From the IMG/VR virus record IMGVR_UViG_3300032182_000282, positions 1 through 39,670 of that record: a stretch of DNA of 39,670 nt. One strand, given 5' to 3'. Below are positions 1-6,625 of this stretch, piece after piece. The notes beneath the pieces were generated by a model. It was not told the DNA's origin, ran no database searches, and saw only the letters and a program-made list of their open reading frames with translations. The stretch is from a virus. The stretch's first letter is position 1. Each line of letters begins with the position of its first letter. The position numbers were made by a program, and so were the translations under genes.

Positions 1-202
1 TCTCCTGAGCGACCTCTAAGGCACCGTTAACCGCCTCCTGACCCTTGTCTATGAGACTGTATAACTCACCCCTGGTATATTCATAATCCTTCTCACGATC
101 GTTCTTATCGACCTTAGGTGGAACTGGTTTAGATGGTTTACTTTCCTCTACAGGTTCAGCACTGATGTTGAGGATTTCCTCCATATTTTCTTCTAGGCTC
201 AT
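1..202 (-). CDS. 16: Terminase small subunit gp16, N-terminal part
   Basis: This is the first 67 codons of a gene that runs off the left window edge, so the product is incomplete. It starts with ATG at 202-200, overlapping the gp15 stop in an ATGA junction, which indicates translational coupling. The N terminus (MSLEENMEEILNISAEPVEE) is acidic and followed by a proline/lysine linker. After that comes DYEYTRGELYSLIDKGQEA and then NGALEVAQE, which matches the helical start of T4-type small terminase subunits as I know the family. Small terminase recognises concatemeric DNA and regulates the large ATPase/nuclease gp17 during packaging. Its place directly behind gp13-gp14-gp15 is the T4 order and supports the call. 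The oligomerisation core lies outside the window. Confidence 0.85.
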   Translation of the reverse strand, partial: MSLEENMEEILNISAEPVEESKPSKPVPPKVDKNDREKDYEYTRGELYSLIDKGQEAVNGALEVAQE

Positions 203-996
203 AAGAATTCAAGTCCTTCATTAAATCCAAAGTCATCAGCAGCTGTTACTAATGCGTCATCATTTACATCGACGACACCATCAGAGTTAATGTCTGTAGT
301 TGCTTTGGGTGTATATGTTCTAGTAATAGTTCTACGGTTGACTGCACGATCACCAATGGTCTCGTGAATAATTGCCTTCCTGATGATGTCAGAAGTGCTA
401 TATGGACCGTAGAGGTAAGACTTCATTGTGAAGTTCAGAGTATATGCAATGTATCTACGATCATTGAAACTCTCATCCCACTCATCTTCACCTGTAATAC
501 TATTGAGAACAATAGCAACATCACGTTTCTCATTCATGTCAGGGATCATGTTGAGAGTGATACTGAAAGATGGTTGGAAGTATGGTAAAATTTGTTCTAC
601 GATTTGTAGTGCATCGTCCTGAGACTTTGCAATAACTCCCAATTCAAAACTAATATTATATGGTACAGGAACATACTGAACCTTTACTTCATTACCATTA
701 TCAGCGATAATAGTTTTATACTTCTGAATTGGCGATGTCTTTCTAGAAGCATCATATTCAATACCAGTCATCTCAAAGTAGATACGTGGTAATGTGATTG
801 CTACTTTAGATTGTGAGACATCTGTCAAACGGACAAGAAACTTCTGCTTAGGTCCATAGTTCAATGGAACCTTAGTTTCTTCTAAAACAGAACCGTCGTT
901 AGGATCAGTGCTCTTCAATGTAATATTATTGAAGAGTGTACCAAACGCAATAATGTTCTTGCGAACAATTTGATTATAAAAATGTGATCCTAACAT
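199..996 (-). CDS. 15: Tail sheath stabiliser and completion protein gp15
   Basis: The product has 265 residues, close to T4 gp15 (272). T4 gp15 forms the hexamer that caps the tail tube and sheath and joins the tail to the neck. The clearest signature is QIVEQILPYFQPSF at about residues 131-144, nearly the same as the T4 sequence in that place. The N terminus, FYNQIVRKNIIAFGTLFNNI, also follows the T4 start (FYN...R...GDLFSNI). The C-terminal 40 residues are less conserved and end with an acidic stretch (DINSDGVVDVNDDALV) that resembles a calcium-loop or dockerin-like DxNxDG pattern, though I would not assign binding from that alone. The gene starts with ATG at 996, overlapping the gp14 stop by one base (TGATG). 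It overlaps gp16 by four bases at its end. Confidence 0.93.
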   Translation of the reverse strand: MLGSHFYNQIVRKNIIAFGTLFNNITLKSTDPNDGSVLEETKVPLNYGPKQKFLVRLTDVSQSKVAITLPRIYFEMTGIEYDASRKTSPIQKYKTIIADNGNEVKVQYVPVPYNISFELGVIAKSQDDALQIVEQILPYFQPSFSITLNMIPDMNEKRDVAIVLNSITGEDEWDESFNDRRYIAYTLNFTMKSYLYGPYSTSDIIRKAIIHETIGDRAVNRRTITRTYTPKATTDINSDGVVDVNDDALVTAADDFGFNEGLEFL

Positions 997-2120
997 CAGA
1001 TACTACCTGTAAAATTACCTGCTTCACCAAATGGGTTGCCTTCTGTCCAATCAATAATGTCATCCGCAGCATCCTCAATCTCACGATTTTGATCGTAAGC
1101 TGCTGCGCTGGTATTATTTAGAGTGTCAAATGTCTCAGGAGACCACTTAGCACCAGAAGTTAGACCAGTAATTACTTCAGCAGTAGTGAAGGTTCCTGTT
1201 CTATTGATGACTTCGAGAGCTCTGGTTGCACTATCCCAGGACTTGACTTCTGCTCTGTTATCTTTGGGGGAGTAGTCAATTGTGACAGTTGGTGCAGAAC
1301 TATAGCCACTCCCACCAGATGTAACGAGGATGCCATTAACAATACCAGTAGAACTGACTGTAGCAGTCGCAGTAGCACCACTTCCGTCTCCTGTAATGGT
1401 TACTGTTGGTGGTGTGGCAACCTTGTAATGCGAACCACCATCTGTAATAGTTATACTAGTAACAGCATCACCTGTAATACTTGCTGTAGCTTTAGCAAGG
1501 AACTCATCACCAACAACCTCCTCTCCTACAGTGAAGTCTCCACTACCACCAGGATCCATGAAGAGTTTGATAGCATTGTCAAACGTCTGTTCGATAACAT
1601 CAATCTCCTCAACTCCAGTGTCAAAGTCATCACTGCCAACCTCATAGATTTCAGCAGTGATAGAATAGAATTGGATCTTACCAAACTGGAAGAATGGTTG
1701 TTCTTTTTCTACAAACTTAATCTCGTAGATATCTTTAGTCAATGGGAAGTACAATAGATCTCCCTCATTGGGTCTGCTGTCAGTTGTAAGAGTAGGATTG
1801 TATTGCGCTACTACTTCATCCCACCTTCGTGTAGACACACGAAAAATTACCTCGTCTGTAATACGAAGTCCAAACTTACTGACAAATTCTGAGTTGTCTC
1901 CAAATCCAGTTACGTTTTGGAGAAGCATTTCTACTTGAAACTGTTCCTGATACTTTGAGTATCTTACTTCATCAAGGGTGTTATCTTGTAGAATAGTTCT
2001 TGGTAAGTAGTAGATGTCAGATCCAAATAGTTTGATCTGCTCATCCACAAGATCTTGATACAGACCTTGTTCGCCTGTATCACCTTGATAATACGTTGGA
2101 AAATAGGGACTGGTAGGCAT
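996..2120 (-). CDS. 14: Neck protein gp14 with an inserted GGSGY module
   Basis: The product has 374 residues and sits between gp13 and gp15, as in T4. gp14 is part of the head-to-tail neck ring that receives gp13 and the completed tail. The N-terminal 170 residues (YFPTYYQGDTGEQGLYQDLV, LFGSDIYYLPR, GLRITDEVIFRVSTRRWDE) are the recognisable gp14 core. T4 gp14 has 256 residues; the excess here comes largely from about residues 195-285. That part carries two glycine/tyrosine motifs (TDGGSHY near 227 and TSGGSGY near 270), each followed by a PTVTI strand and a Gly/Ala-rich stretch. The same pattern recurs in the giant virion proteins of this window. The gene starts one base after the gp13 stop (TAA G ATG). 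Confidence 0.9.
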   Translation of the reverse strand: MPTSPYFPTYYQGDTGEQGLYQDLVDEQIKLFGSDIYYLPRTILQDNTLDEVRYSKYQEQFQVEMLLQNVTGFGDNSEFVSKFGLRITDEVIFRVSTRRWDEVVAQYNPTLTTDSRPNEGDLLYFPLTKDIYEIKFVEKEQPFFQFGKIQFYSITAEIYEVGSDDFDTGVEEIDVIEQTFDNAIKLFMDPGGSGDFTVGEEVVGDEFLAKATASITGDAVTSITITDGGSHYKVATPPTVTITGDGSGATATATVSSTGIVNGILVTSGGSGYSSAPTVTIDYSPKDNRAEVKSWDSATRALEVINRTGTFTTAEVITGLTSGAKWSPETFDTLNNTSAAAYDQNREIEDAADDIIDWTEGNPFGEAGNFTGSI

Positions 2121-2121
2121 C

Positions 2122-2922
2122 TTATCCGATCATATCCATTGGTGGGATTGCATACTTACTGAGAACTTCGCTTTCGATTTTCTCAATTTCTGCTAGTGCG
2201 TCTGTGTATAACTCTCTTCCGTTGAGGGTGATACCACCAGGCAACTGAACATTGTTATACTTGATCAGGTTCATACCCCACTGCTTTTTCATTAAAGCAG
2301 TAGCATATCTCTTGACAAACATATCATTATACATTTCAGTAGCATCTTCAGGATCAATCAATCTGTGAGCTTCAATAACAAGATACATTCCTTCTTTTAG
2401 GAACTTCTTATTGATGTCAAGATACAAACGATCACGACGCATTGTGTATCTAAACTGCTGGAATGATCCGTTGTTGAGGACCATATCTAGAGTTTCTAGA
2501 TACTGCTTGTTCATATAATAGTTGAGGATATCAAGTGATCCGAATGCATACAAATCATTCAAGAACAACTGATACTCAACACCAAAAAGATTAGAACGGA
2601 TTGAGTTGCTGACTAGTCCAAAGACTTTGGTAATACCTACAACATGATCTGGAATAGGAATATAGTTTGTTGCCTCTTCCCAGTTTGTTGTACCACTAGA
2701 TGTAGTTACTTCACCATCAAATCTAGTCTTATCGTCAGCAGTGATTTCATGCCTTAGATATGACCTCTCCATACCATTGTAGCAGTTCTCTTGAAAGAAC
2801 TGAATGGTATCGTCAATAACGTTGTTTACCTGTTCGTCGTCAATGTTTACTTGCAGGACAGGCTCACCCAACTGTCTCTTACAATATGTTATGAGATCAG
2901 CTCTTGAGTTTGGAGATGCCAT
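2122..2922 (-). CDS. 13: Neck protein gp13
   Basis: The product has 266 residues from ATG at 2922. The frame is open a little further upstream, but the first possible start there is a TTG at 2931 without support. gp13 joins the filled head to the tail through the neck. Family features are the N-terminal helix (SRADLITYCKRQLGEPVLQV), the next helix (VNNVIDDTIQFFQENCYNG) and a mixed C-terminal region with KRYATALMKKQWGMNL. This fits cyanophage gp13 in length and position. There is no good Shine-Dalgarno sequence in the 12 bases before the ATG; the only candidate (AAGAAGGGA) lies in the 3' arm of the hairpin at 2933-2967. That arrangement could couple gp13 translation to hairpin opening. gp14 follows immediately. 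Confidence 0.92.
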   Translation of the reverse strand: MASPNSRADLITYCKRQLGEPVLQVNIDDEQVNNVIDDTIQFFQENCYNGMERSYLRHEITADDKTRFDGEVTTSSGTTNWEEATNYIPIPDHVVGITKVFGLVSNSIRSNLFGVEYQLFLNDLYAFGSLDILNYYMNKQYLETLDMVLNNGSFQQFRYTMRRDRLYLDINKKFLKEGMYLVIEAHRLIDPEDATEMYNDMFVKRYATALMKKQWGMNLIKYNNVQLPGGITLNGRELYTDALAEIEKIESEVLSKYAIPPMDMIG

Positions 2923-2932
2923 TACACACAAA

Positions 2933-2967
2933 AAATCCCTTCTTACCTATTTAGGAAGAAGGGATTT
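2933..2967 (-). terminator. Intrinsic terminator / leader hairpin before gp13
   Basis: Perfect 12-base arms at 2933-2944 and 2956-2967 are separated by 11 bases. Within the loop, CCTA and TAGG can extend the stem. Read on the minus strand, the hairpin is followed by a run of T (2936-2931). It lies just behind the 63-residue gene, so it can end the transcript that carries the oxygenase genes. It also forms the leader of gp13, whose ATG is 10 bases beyond it. Confidence 0.8.
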
Positions 2968-2969
2968 AG

Positions 2970-2977
2970 TATTTATT
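2970..2977 (-). promoter_or_regulatory. Possible late promoter for gp13
   Basis: The minus strand reads AATAAATA, 7 of 8 matches to the T4 late promoter element TATAAATA. It overlaps the stop codon of the 63-residue gene and lies just upstream of the terminator-like hairpin. Transcription from here would include that hairpin in the gp13 leader. A single 8-base match in AT-rich DNA is weak evidence on its own. Confidence 0.4.
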
Positions 2978-3164
2978 CAGTTGGTGCTTCTGCTGGAACA
3001 TCTGGGTCTGCTTCACTCTCTAGAAGTCCGAGAGTTTCTAGACCACCCTCTAGTTTGATTTTATATTCTCTTGCTTTTTTCAGGTTATCTTCTAGTTCTG
3101 TAATTTGCTTTACAGTCTGAGCAATTTGGTCTTCAAAGTTTTTCTTTAATGCTGCTGGATCCAT
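2973..3164 (-). CDS. 63-residue coiled-coil protein, unknown function
   Basis: The ATG at 3164 is preceded by GAGGT at 3174-3170 with a 5-base spacing, and that Shine-Dalgarno sequence overlaps the TGA of the upstream oxygenase gene. The frame can be extended to a TTG at 3176, but the ATG is much better. The product starts MDPAALKKNFEDQIAQTVKQ and continues as one long charged helix with heptad-like spacing (ITELEDNLKKAREYKIKLEG). It ends in an acidic, proline-rich tail (PDVPAEAPTE). Small proteins of this kind occur near gp13 in related cyanophages as far as I recall. A structural or chaperone role is possible, but nothing in the sequence decides it. The terminator-like hairpin follows within 10 bases. 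Confidence 0.8.
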   Translation of the reverse strand: MDPAALKKNFEDQIAQTVKQITELEDNLKKAREYKIKLEGGLETLGLLESEADPDVPAEAPTE

Positions 3165-3172
3165 AGTATACC

Positions 3173-3868
3173 TCAAAATTTAGATTGGTCGAATGCGTAT
3201 TCTGCTCTCTCACCATCTTGTAGAACATAATGGAAGAAAGCCTGATGCCAGTACGTATCGTCTGGTATCTTCAACAATTTATTTATTCTTTGTGAAAGTT
3301 TCTTGTTTTTATATTTGGACGGTAAACCCTCCCTCCAGTGTGGAACTTCACAACCTTTGTAAATTATACCATCTCCTGGTTCTGTAGTCATTCTTTTTAT
3401 TCCAGATACACTGTTGTAAAAAGAATAAAATGGATACTCCCCATAGTCTGGAAGATTACTACTGATGGTTACAGAAACAGAAATCTCACATGATGGTCTG
3501 TCAATGTGCTGTGGTAGATCTTGTCCTACGAAATAAAATCTATCATAGTAATAAGTTGGATATAACTTCCTGCCAATTACTGCTTCTGTTTTTTTCTTAA
3601 TTTCGTAGTGAAGTTCTTTATAATCTGGATGGTTATATCTACAGCAAGATCCTTCTACTTGATCTTCTACTTCTTCATATGTGTACTTATCTTCACTCCC
3701 AAAGTAGTTTTTTACACCTCTCCAATTAGGAACAGGAACAAACCACTTCTTCGGATCAATCATATCAGAATACCAGTAGGCACCATCGTGTTCTAGTTCT
3801 TCTAGTTTTGTTGGTGCAGTTCCTCTACTTTTCTCTGCCCAGTATGCTGTTTCGATATCAATTTCCAT
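3173..3868 (-). CDS. 2OG-Fe(II) oxygenase-like protein (HxD...H)
   Basis: The product has 231 residues from the ATG at 3868-3866. This ATG overlaps the stop of the preceding gene (TAATG) and has GAGGTGG at 3880-3874, so it is preferred over the longer frame starting at 3895. The likely iron ligands are H121 and D123 (LPQHIDRPSCEISVSV) and H177 (EVPHWRE), each in the strand context expected of the double-stranded beta-helix fold. A third histidine-rich strand (WHQAFFHYVL) follows near 207-216. No clear 2-oxoglutarate-binding Arg-x-Ser is visible, so cofactor use is less certain than for the preceding gene. The substrate is unknown. It is the last of four coupled oxygenase-type genes and is followed at once by the small coiled-coil gene. 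Confidence 0.72.
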   Translation of the reverse strand: MEIDIETAYWAEKSRGTAPTKLEELEHDGAYWYSDMIDPKKWFVPVPNWRGVKNYFGSEDKYTYEEVEDQVEGSCCRYNHPDYKELHYEIKKKTEAVIGRKLYPTYYYDRFYFVGQDLPQHIDRPSCEISVSVTISSNLPDYGEYPFYSFYNSVSGIKRMTTEPGDGIIYKGCEVPHWREGLPSKYKNKKLSQRINKLLKIPDDTYWHQAFFHYVLQDGERAEYAFDQSKF

Positions 3869-4488
3869 TACTTCCACCTCGGACCAACTACCCATCCCAC
3901 GAGAGATTTACGTACACCTTTTGTCACTTTGAGAACTCTATGTTGTGTACGAGAATCGAAAACAATCATCGTTCCTCTTTTCCTTGGAGCGAAATAGTTT
4001 CTACCATTCTCATCTAGTAACTGAAGATTACCACCTTCATAATCATCAGGATTAGATAGTTGCAATACAAATGAAAGTTTTCTTACCTGTTCATGAGACA
4101 CTGCAACTTGATCGTTAATGTATTGATCTCCAGAAGTATCTTGAGATTGTGGTTTATACATGGTCAAGATACCTGCATCATTATGCCAGTTATAAAACTG
4201 ACCCTCTTCATATCTAGTGTATTGGATACTGTTTTGATCAATAGCTTTCAGATCATATAGAAAGTTATTGTCATTTGCTAGGGTGATATAGTTCCAAAGA
4301 AATCCACTGATCCAGTGTCCTGTAGGAACCCAAGCGTTTTGTGAATTTCTAATTTGTTTATTTACGTCACCACCAGATAGACCAGAATCCTCAAAAGATG
4401 CATCGTAGTTTTCTACTAGATCTTTTTCAAGAGTGGTACAAATTTCTTCGGGCAACCCTGTATAGTACCAGACAGACTGAAATGCCAT
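3868..4488 (-). CDS. Prolyl-4-hydroxylase / PKHD-type 2OG-Fe(II) dioxygenase
   Basis: The 206-residue product has the full catalytic set of the 2OG-FeII_Oxy_3 type. H102 and D104 lie in YEEGQFYNWHNDAG, H183 in FDSRTQHRVLKV and R193-x-S195 in GVRKSLVGWV. A conserved strand (VRKLSFVLQLSNPDDYEGGN) lies between them. Such enzymes couple decarboxylation of 2-oxoglutarate to hydroxylation of a substrate, often a proline or another side chain in a protein. The closest resemblance I see is to phage and bacterial PKHD-type hydroxylases (PiuC-like), which are about this size or slightly larger. There is no signal peptide, so it should act in the host cytoplasm. It starts one base after the preceding stop. 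The nearby glycine-rich adhesin with GPP-like triplets is a possible substrate, as inference only. Confidence 0.9.
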   Translation of the reverse strand: MAFQSVWYYTGLPEEICTTLEKDLVENYDASFEDSGLSGGDVNKQIRNSQNAWVPTGHWISGFLWNYITLANDNNFLYDLKAIDQNSIQYTRYEEGQFYNWHNDAGILTMYKPQSQDTSGDQYINDQVAVSHEQVRKLSFVLQLSNPDDYEGGNLQLLDENGRNYFAPRKRGTMIVFDSRTQHRVLKVTKGVRKSLVGWVVGPRWK

Positions 4489-4489
4489 A

Positions 4490-5038
4490 TTAATATTTGG
4501 GAATTAAGTTAAACGAAAAAACTATTCTTTCAAGATCACTAGTATTTGGATCTGTATAATGAAGTATTGATGAAGGGAAGAACAATAGCGTTCCACTCTT
4601 TACTTCTGGGTAGTAGTAAATTGGTTCTCCATTTATAAAATTATTGAATGGAGAGACGAATGTAACTGCTTTGTGTTGCTCTTCATCGAATTGAATATAG
4701 AGAACTGCACTATATCCTATAGCACCATGGTTATGAACACCATGATACATTCCTTTCTTTGCACTCTCAAACCAATATCCATTAGTTTGTAAATGCATCT
4801 CTACAGTATTGGCAAAGTCTTCTAGTTCATCTGTAAAATAAGATGCAACTTCTTCCCAATAGTCATGATCATATAAACTATGATAATCACTTAATACATG
4901 ATCATCTTTTTCTTCCGCAACAACATAGGCATCTGACCTTTTCTTGTGTAGTGCCAGAAGTTTCTCTTGCTTTTCTTCCCAGTTTTTTACTTGATACTTA
5001 AAAAGTGGTATAGCAAAAAGAGTTTCAATTTCACTCAT
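4490..5038 (-). CDS. 2OG-Fe(II) oxygenase-like protein of the HxH type (copy 2)
   Basis: The product has 182 residues. It shares its layout with the preceding gene: an N-terminal helical part, then H102-x-H104 (GMYHGVHNHGAIGYSAVLYI), a hydrophobic strand with VTFVSPFNN, then SGTLLFFPSSILHYTDP with H160, and R171 in the last strand (RIVFSFNLIPKY). This pattern matches the phage-common 2OG-FeII_Oxy_5 type as I know it. The HxH instead of the usual HxD/E is a feature of that group. The ATG overlaps the preceding gene's stop in ATGAGTGA, so translation is likely coupled. Substrate unknown. Sequence identity to its neighbour looks low outside the motifs, so an old duplication or separate acquisition are both possible. 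Confidence 0.82.
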   Translation of the reverse strand: MSEIETLFAIPLFKYQVKNWEEKQEKLLALHKKRSDAYVVAEEKDDHVLSDYHSLYDHDYWEEVASYFTDELEDFANTVEMHLQTNGYWFESAKKGMYHGVHNHGAIGYSAVLYIQFDEEQHKAVTFVSPFNNFINGEPIYYYPEVKSGTLLFFPSSILHYTDPNTSDLERIVFSFNLIPKY

Positions 5039-5609
5039 AATCAGATGGGTCTGTAGATAGACTTACATCGGTATTGAAAGAAAGGATTGTTTTCCTTCTA
5101 TCATCTTTTATTTCTGGAGCACAGTGAATAATAAATGACGGGAAAGTTAAAATGTCTCCTTCCTCAACATCGTCGATGTCAAAGGTGCCATCATTATTTA
5201 GTGGGTTGACAAAAACGGTTTTTGGAGATCCTTCTGGATATTCTAAGTAATAGACAGAAGACCACTGGCACTGGGTATGAACATGCCACTCATGCGAAGC
5301 ATTTTTCTCATACTGCTGAAACCACATGTTGATCATCTTGACAGCTTGATATCCTCTATCAAAAAACATTTGTGCATGTTCTTTGTAGATAGCTTCTTGA
5401 ATATAATTCAGATATTCTCTTGGTTCTTCTCTAGAAACATTCCAATCACATTTGGAGATGTTCGTTTTCAGATACCCATGATCATCAACTGCTTGATATG
5501 AACCAGCATTCATTTGATCAATCAACTGGAGAGTTTTTTCTCTCATTTCATCATGAAGCCCGAACCTCATTTTGAGGATCGGGCATGGAATATTATAAAT
5601 TTGGTGCAT
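5031..5609 (-). CDS. 2OG-Fe(II) oxygenase-like protein of the HxH type (copy 1)
   Basis: The 192-residue product has the same fold signature as the next gene: H109-x-H111 in SHEWHVHTQCQWSSVYYLEY, then VFVNPLNND, then EGDILTFPSFIIHCAPE with H162, and R171/R172 before ILSFNTDV. These are the expected metal and 2-oxoglutarate contacts of the 2OG-FeII_Oxy_5 type. The N-terminal 90 residues are mostly helical and probably form the usual support for the beta core. It is the first gene of the oxygenase cluster. The gap from the adhesin stop is only 27 bases and carries a sigma70-like -10 element. Its Shine-Dalgarno sequence is poor: AAGGA lies about 15 bases from the ATG. No substrate can be read from the sequence. 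Confidence 0.83.
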   Translation of the reverse strand: MHQIYNIPCPILKMRFGLHDEMREKTLQLIDQMNAGSYQAVDDHGYLKTNISKCDWNVSREEPREYLNYIQEAIYKEHAQMFFDRGYQAVKMINMWFQQYEKNASHEWHVHTQCQWSSVYYLEYPEGSPKTVFVNPLNNDGTFDIDDVEEGDILTFPSFIIHCAPEIKDDRRKTILSFNTDVSLSTDPSDYE

Positions 5610-5630
5610 GATGTATGTTTGTTTGTCCTT

Positions 5631-5659
5631 ATTATACTATGGGTTCCACTCAATCACAA
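5631..5659 (-). promoter_or_regulatory. Possible sigma70-type promoter for the oxygenase cluster
   Basis: On the minus strand TTGTGA (5659-5654) and TATAAT (5636-5631) are separated by exactly 17 bases. The -10 is a perfect consensus and the -35 matches 4 of 6. The -35 and spacer lie in the end of the adhesin gene. The expected start near 5624 would leave a leader of only about 15 bases without a Shine-Dalgarno sequence, which argues against strong use. Confidence 0.45.
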
Positions 5660-6617
5660 CTCTACCAGATCTTTGAGCACCACCACGATCACTTCTTCTG
5701 GGTCCAGGTCCAACAGCGTTGTTTCCTGGTGCTTGTGATAACGATGGACTTGTAATGTAACTTGGGTTGGTGTGTCCTGAACCACCGCCACCACCAAATC
5801 CACCAGAATCACCGCCGCCTTCACCGCCGCCGTAACGACCACCGCCGCCACCGCCCGATCCACGGTCTCCAGGGTTTCTAGCACCATATCCACCTTGATA
5901 AATGTTATTACCAAGAGAGCTTCGACCACCTGGGTTTCCTGGTGGTCCAGTTCTTCCCTGACCACCTCTTGTTCCAGATCCAGGATTTCCTCTTCTTCTG
6001 GGAGCAGCTCCGCCAGCACCTACGCCGTTTTGTGTTCCGCCACCACCACCTCGTGGTCTTCCAGGTTGACCGTTATTACCACCGCCACCATATCCAGGGC
6101 GACCAGCACCACCGCCGCCACCACCTGCAAGAATACGAATATTACCTCTTGCAGTAGGACCAACGTAGATACCAGAAGCAGCACCACCGCCAGCACCAGT
6201 TCTACCACCACCTGGGTTTCCTCTTCCTCCAGTAAATACTCTGTATGATGTTCCGCCAACAAATGTCATGTTGCCTTGAGCAAAACCACCAGCGCCACCA
6301 TTACTATCTCCTCCACCAGCACCCCAAACATAAACTGTAGCTGGGGTATCAGCATCAAAAGTTAAGGTCCAGTTTCTTCCTGGTTCATTTGTGCTACTAG
6401 GATGTTGGAGGACTAAAGGACTAACAGCTAAGTCTCCACTACCAGTAGATCCACCACTATAACTGAAAGTAGCAGGATCCTGAGCAGTATAAGTTTCTCT
6501 CCAAGTTCCTGAGACATTATTGTAAACATTCTGTGCTTGTCTCCAAGTTCCAGTAACGTTATTATAAATCTCAGCGATTTCTCTCCAAGTTCCAGATACG
6601 TTATTAAAGATACCCAT
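5637..6617 (-). CDS. Glycine-rich tail adhesin
   Basis: The product has 326 residues in three parts. Residues 3-44 are three 14-residue tandem repeats (IFNNVSGTWREIAE, IYNNVTGTWRQAQN, VYNNVSGTWRETYT). Residues 45-90 form a short beta-rich piece with WTLTFDADTPATVYVWGAGG. From there to the end is a very glycine-rich domain with ILAGGGGGGAGRPG, collagen-like GRTGPPGNPGG and a closing beta strand (GRVVIEWNP). The pattern fits the Gly_rich_2-type domain and recalls the tip adhesins of T-even phages, where glycine runs form packed polyglycine-II helices that present receptor-binding loops. Receptor binding here is inferred. It follows a tail-assembly-chaperone-like gene and a short fibre gene, the usual setting for such adhesins. 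Its DNA is locally much richer in G+C because of GGN codons. Confidence 0.75.
   Translation of the reverse strand: MGIFNNVSGTWREIAEIYNNVTGTWRQAQNVYNNVSGTWRETYTAQDPATFSYSGGSTGSGDLAVSPLVLQHPSSTNEPGRNWTLTFDADTPATVYVWGAGGGDSNGGAGGFAQGNMTFVGGTSYRVFTGGRGNPGGGRTGAGGGAASGIYVGPTARGNIRILAGGGGGGAGRPGYGGGGNNGQPGRPRGGGGGTQNGVGAGGAAPRRRGNPGSGTRGGQGRTGPPGNPGGRSSLGNNIYQGGYGARNPGDRGSGGGGGGRYGGGEGGGDSGGFGGGGGSGHTNPSYITSPSLSQAPGNNAVGPGPRRSDRGGAQRSGRVVIEWNP
6486..6611 (-). repeat. Three 42-base tandem repeats (NNVSGTWR)
   Basis: Three consecutive 42-base units encode a 14-residue motif with the core YNNVSGTWR. At the DNA level the phrase CTCCAAGTTCC on the plus strand recurs at the same place in each unit. They form the N terminus of the glycine-rich protein and probably its attachment or spacer segment. 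Confidence 0.85.
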
Positions 6618-6625
6618 AGGTCAAC

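Noticed and set aside
2923-2931. TTG start for gp13, with similar TTG starts for the 63- and 2697-residue genes
   Set aside because: In each case an ATG lies 9-12 bases downstream, and in two of the three it has a better Shine-Dalgarno position.
3869-3895. Longer N terminus of the last oxygenase-type gene
   Set aside because: The ATG at 3868 overlaps the upstream stop as TAATG and has GAGGTGG five bases before it; the longer start has no such support.
5895-6248. Open frames on the plus strand and in other minus frames across the glycine-rich gene
   Set aside because: They are shadows of GGN codons on the opposite strand or shifted frames; their products are low-complexity Ser/Thr/Arg or Val/Glu runs without start signals.
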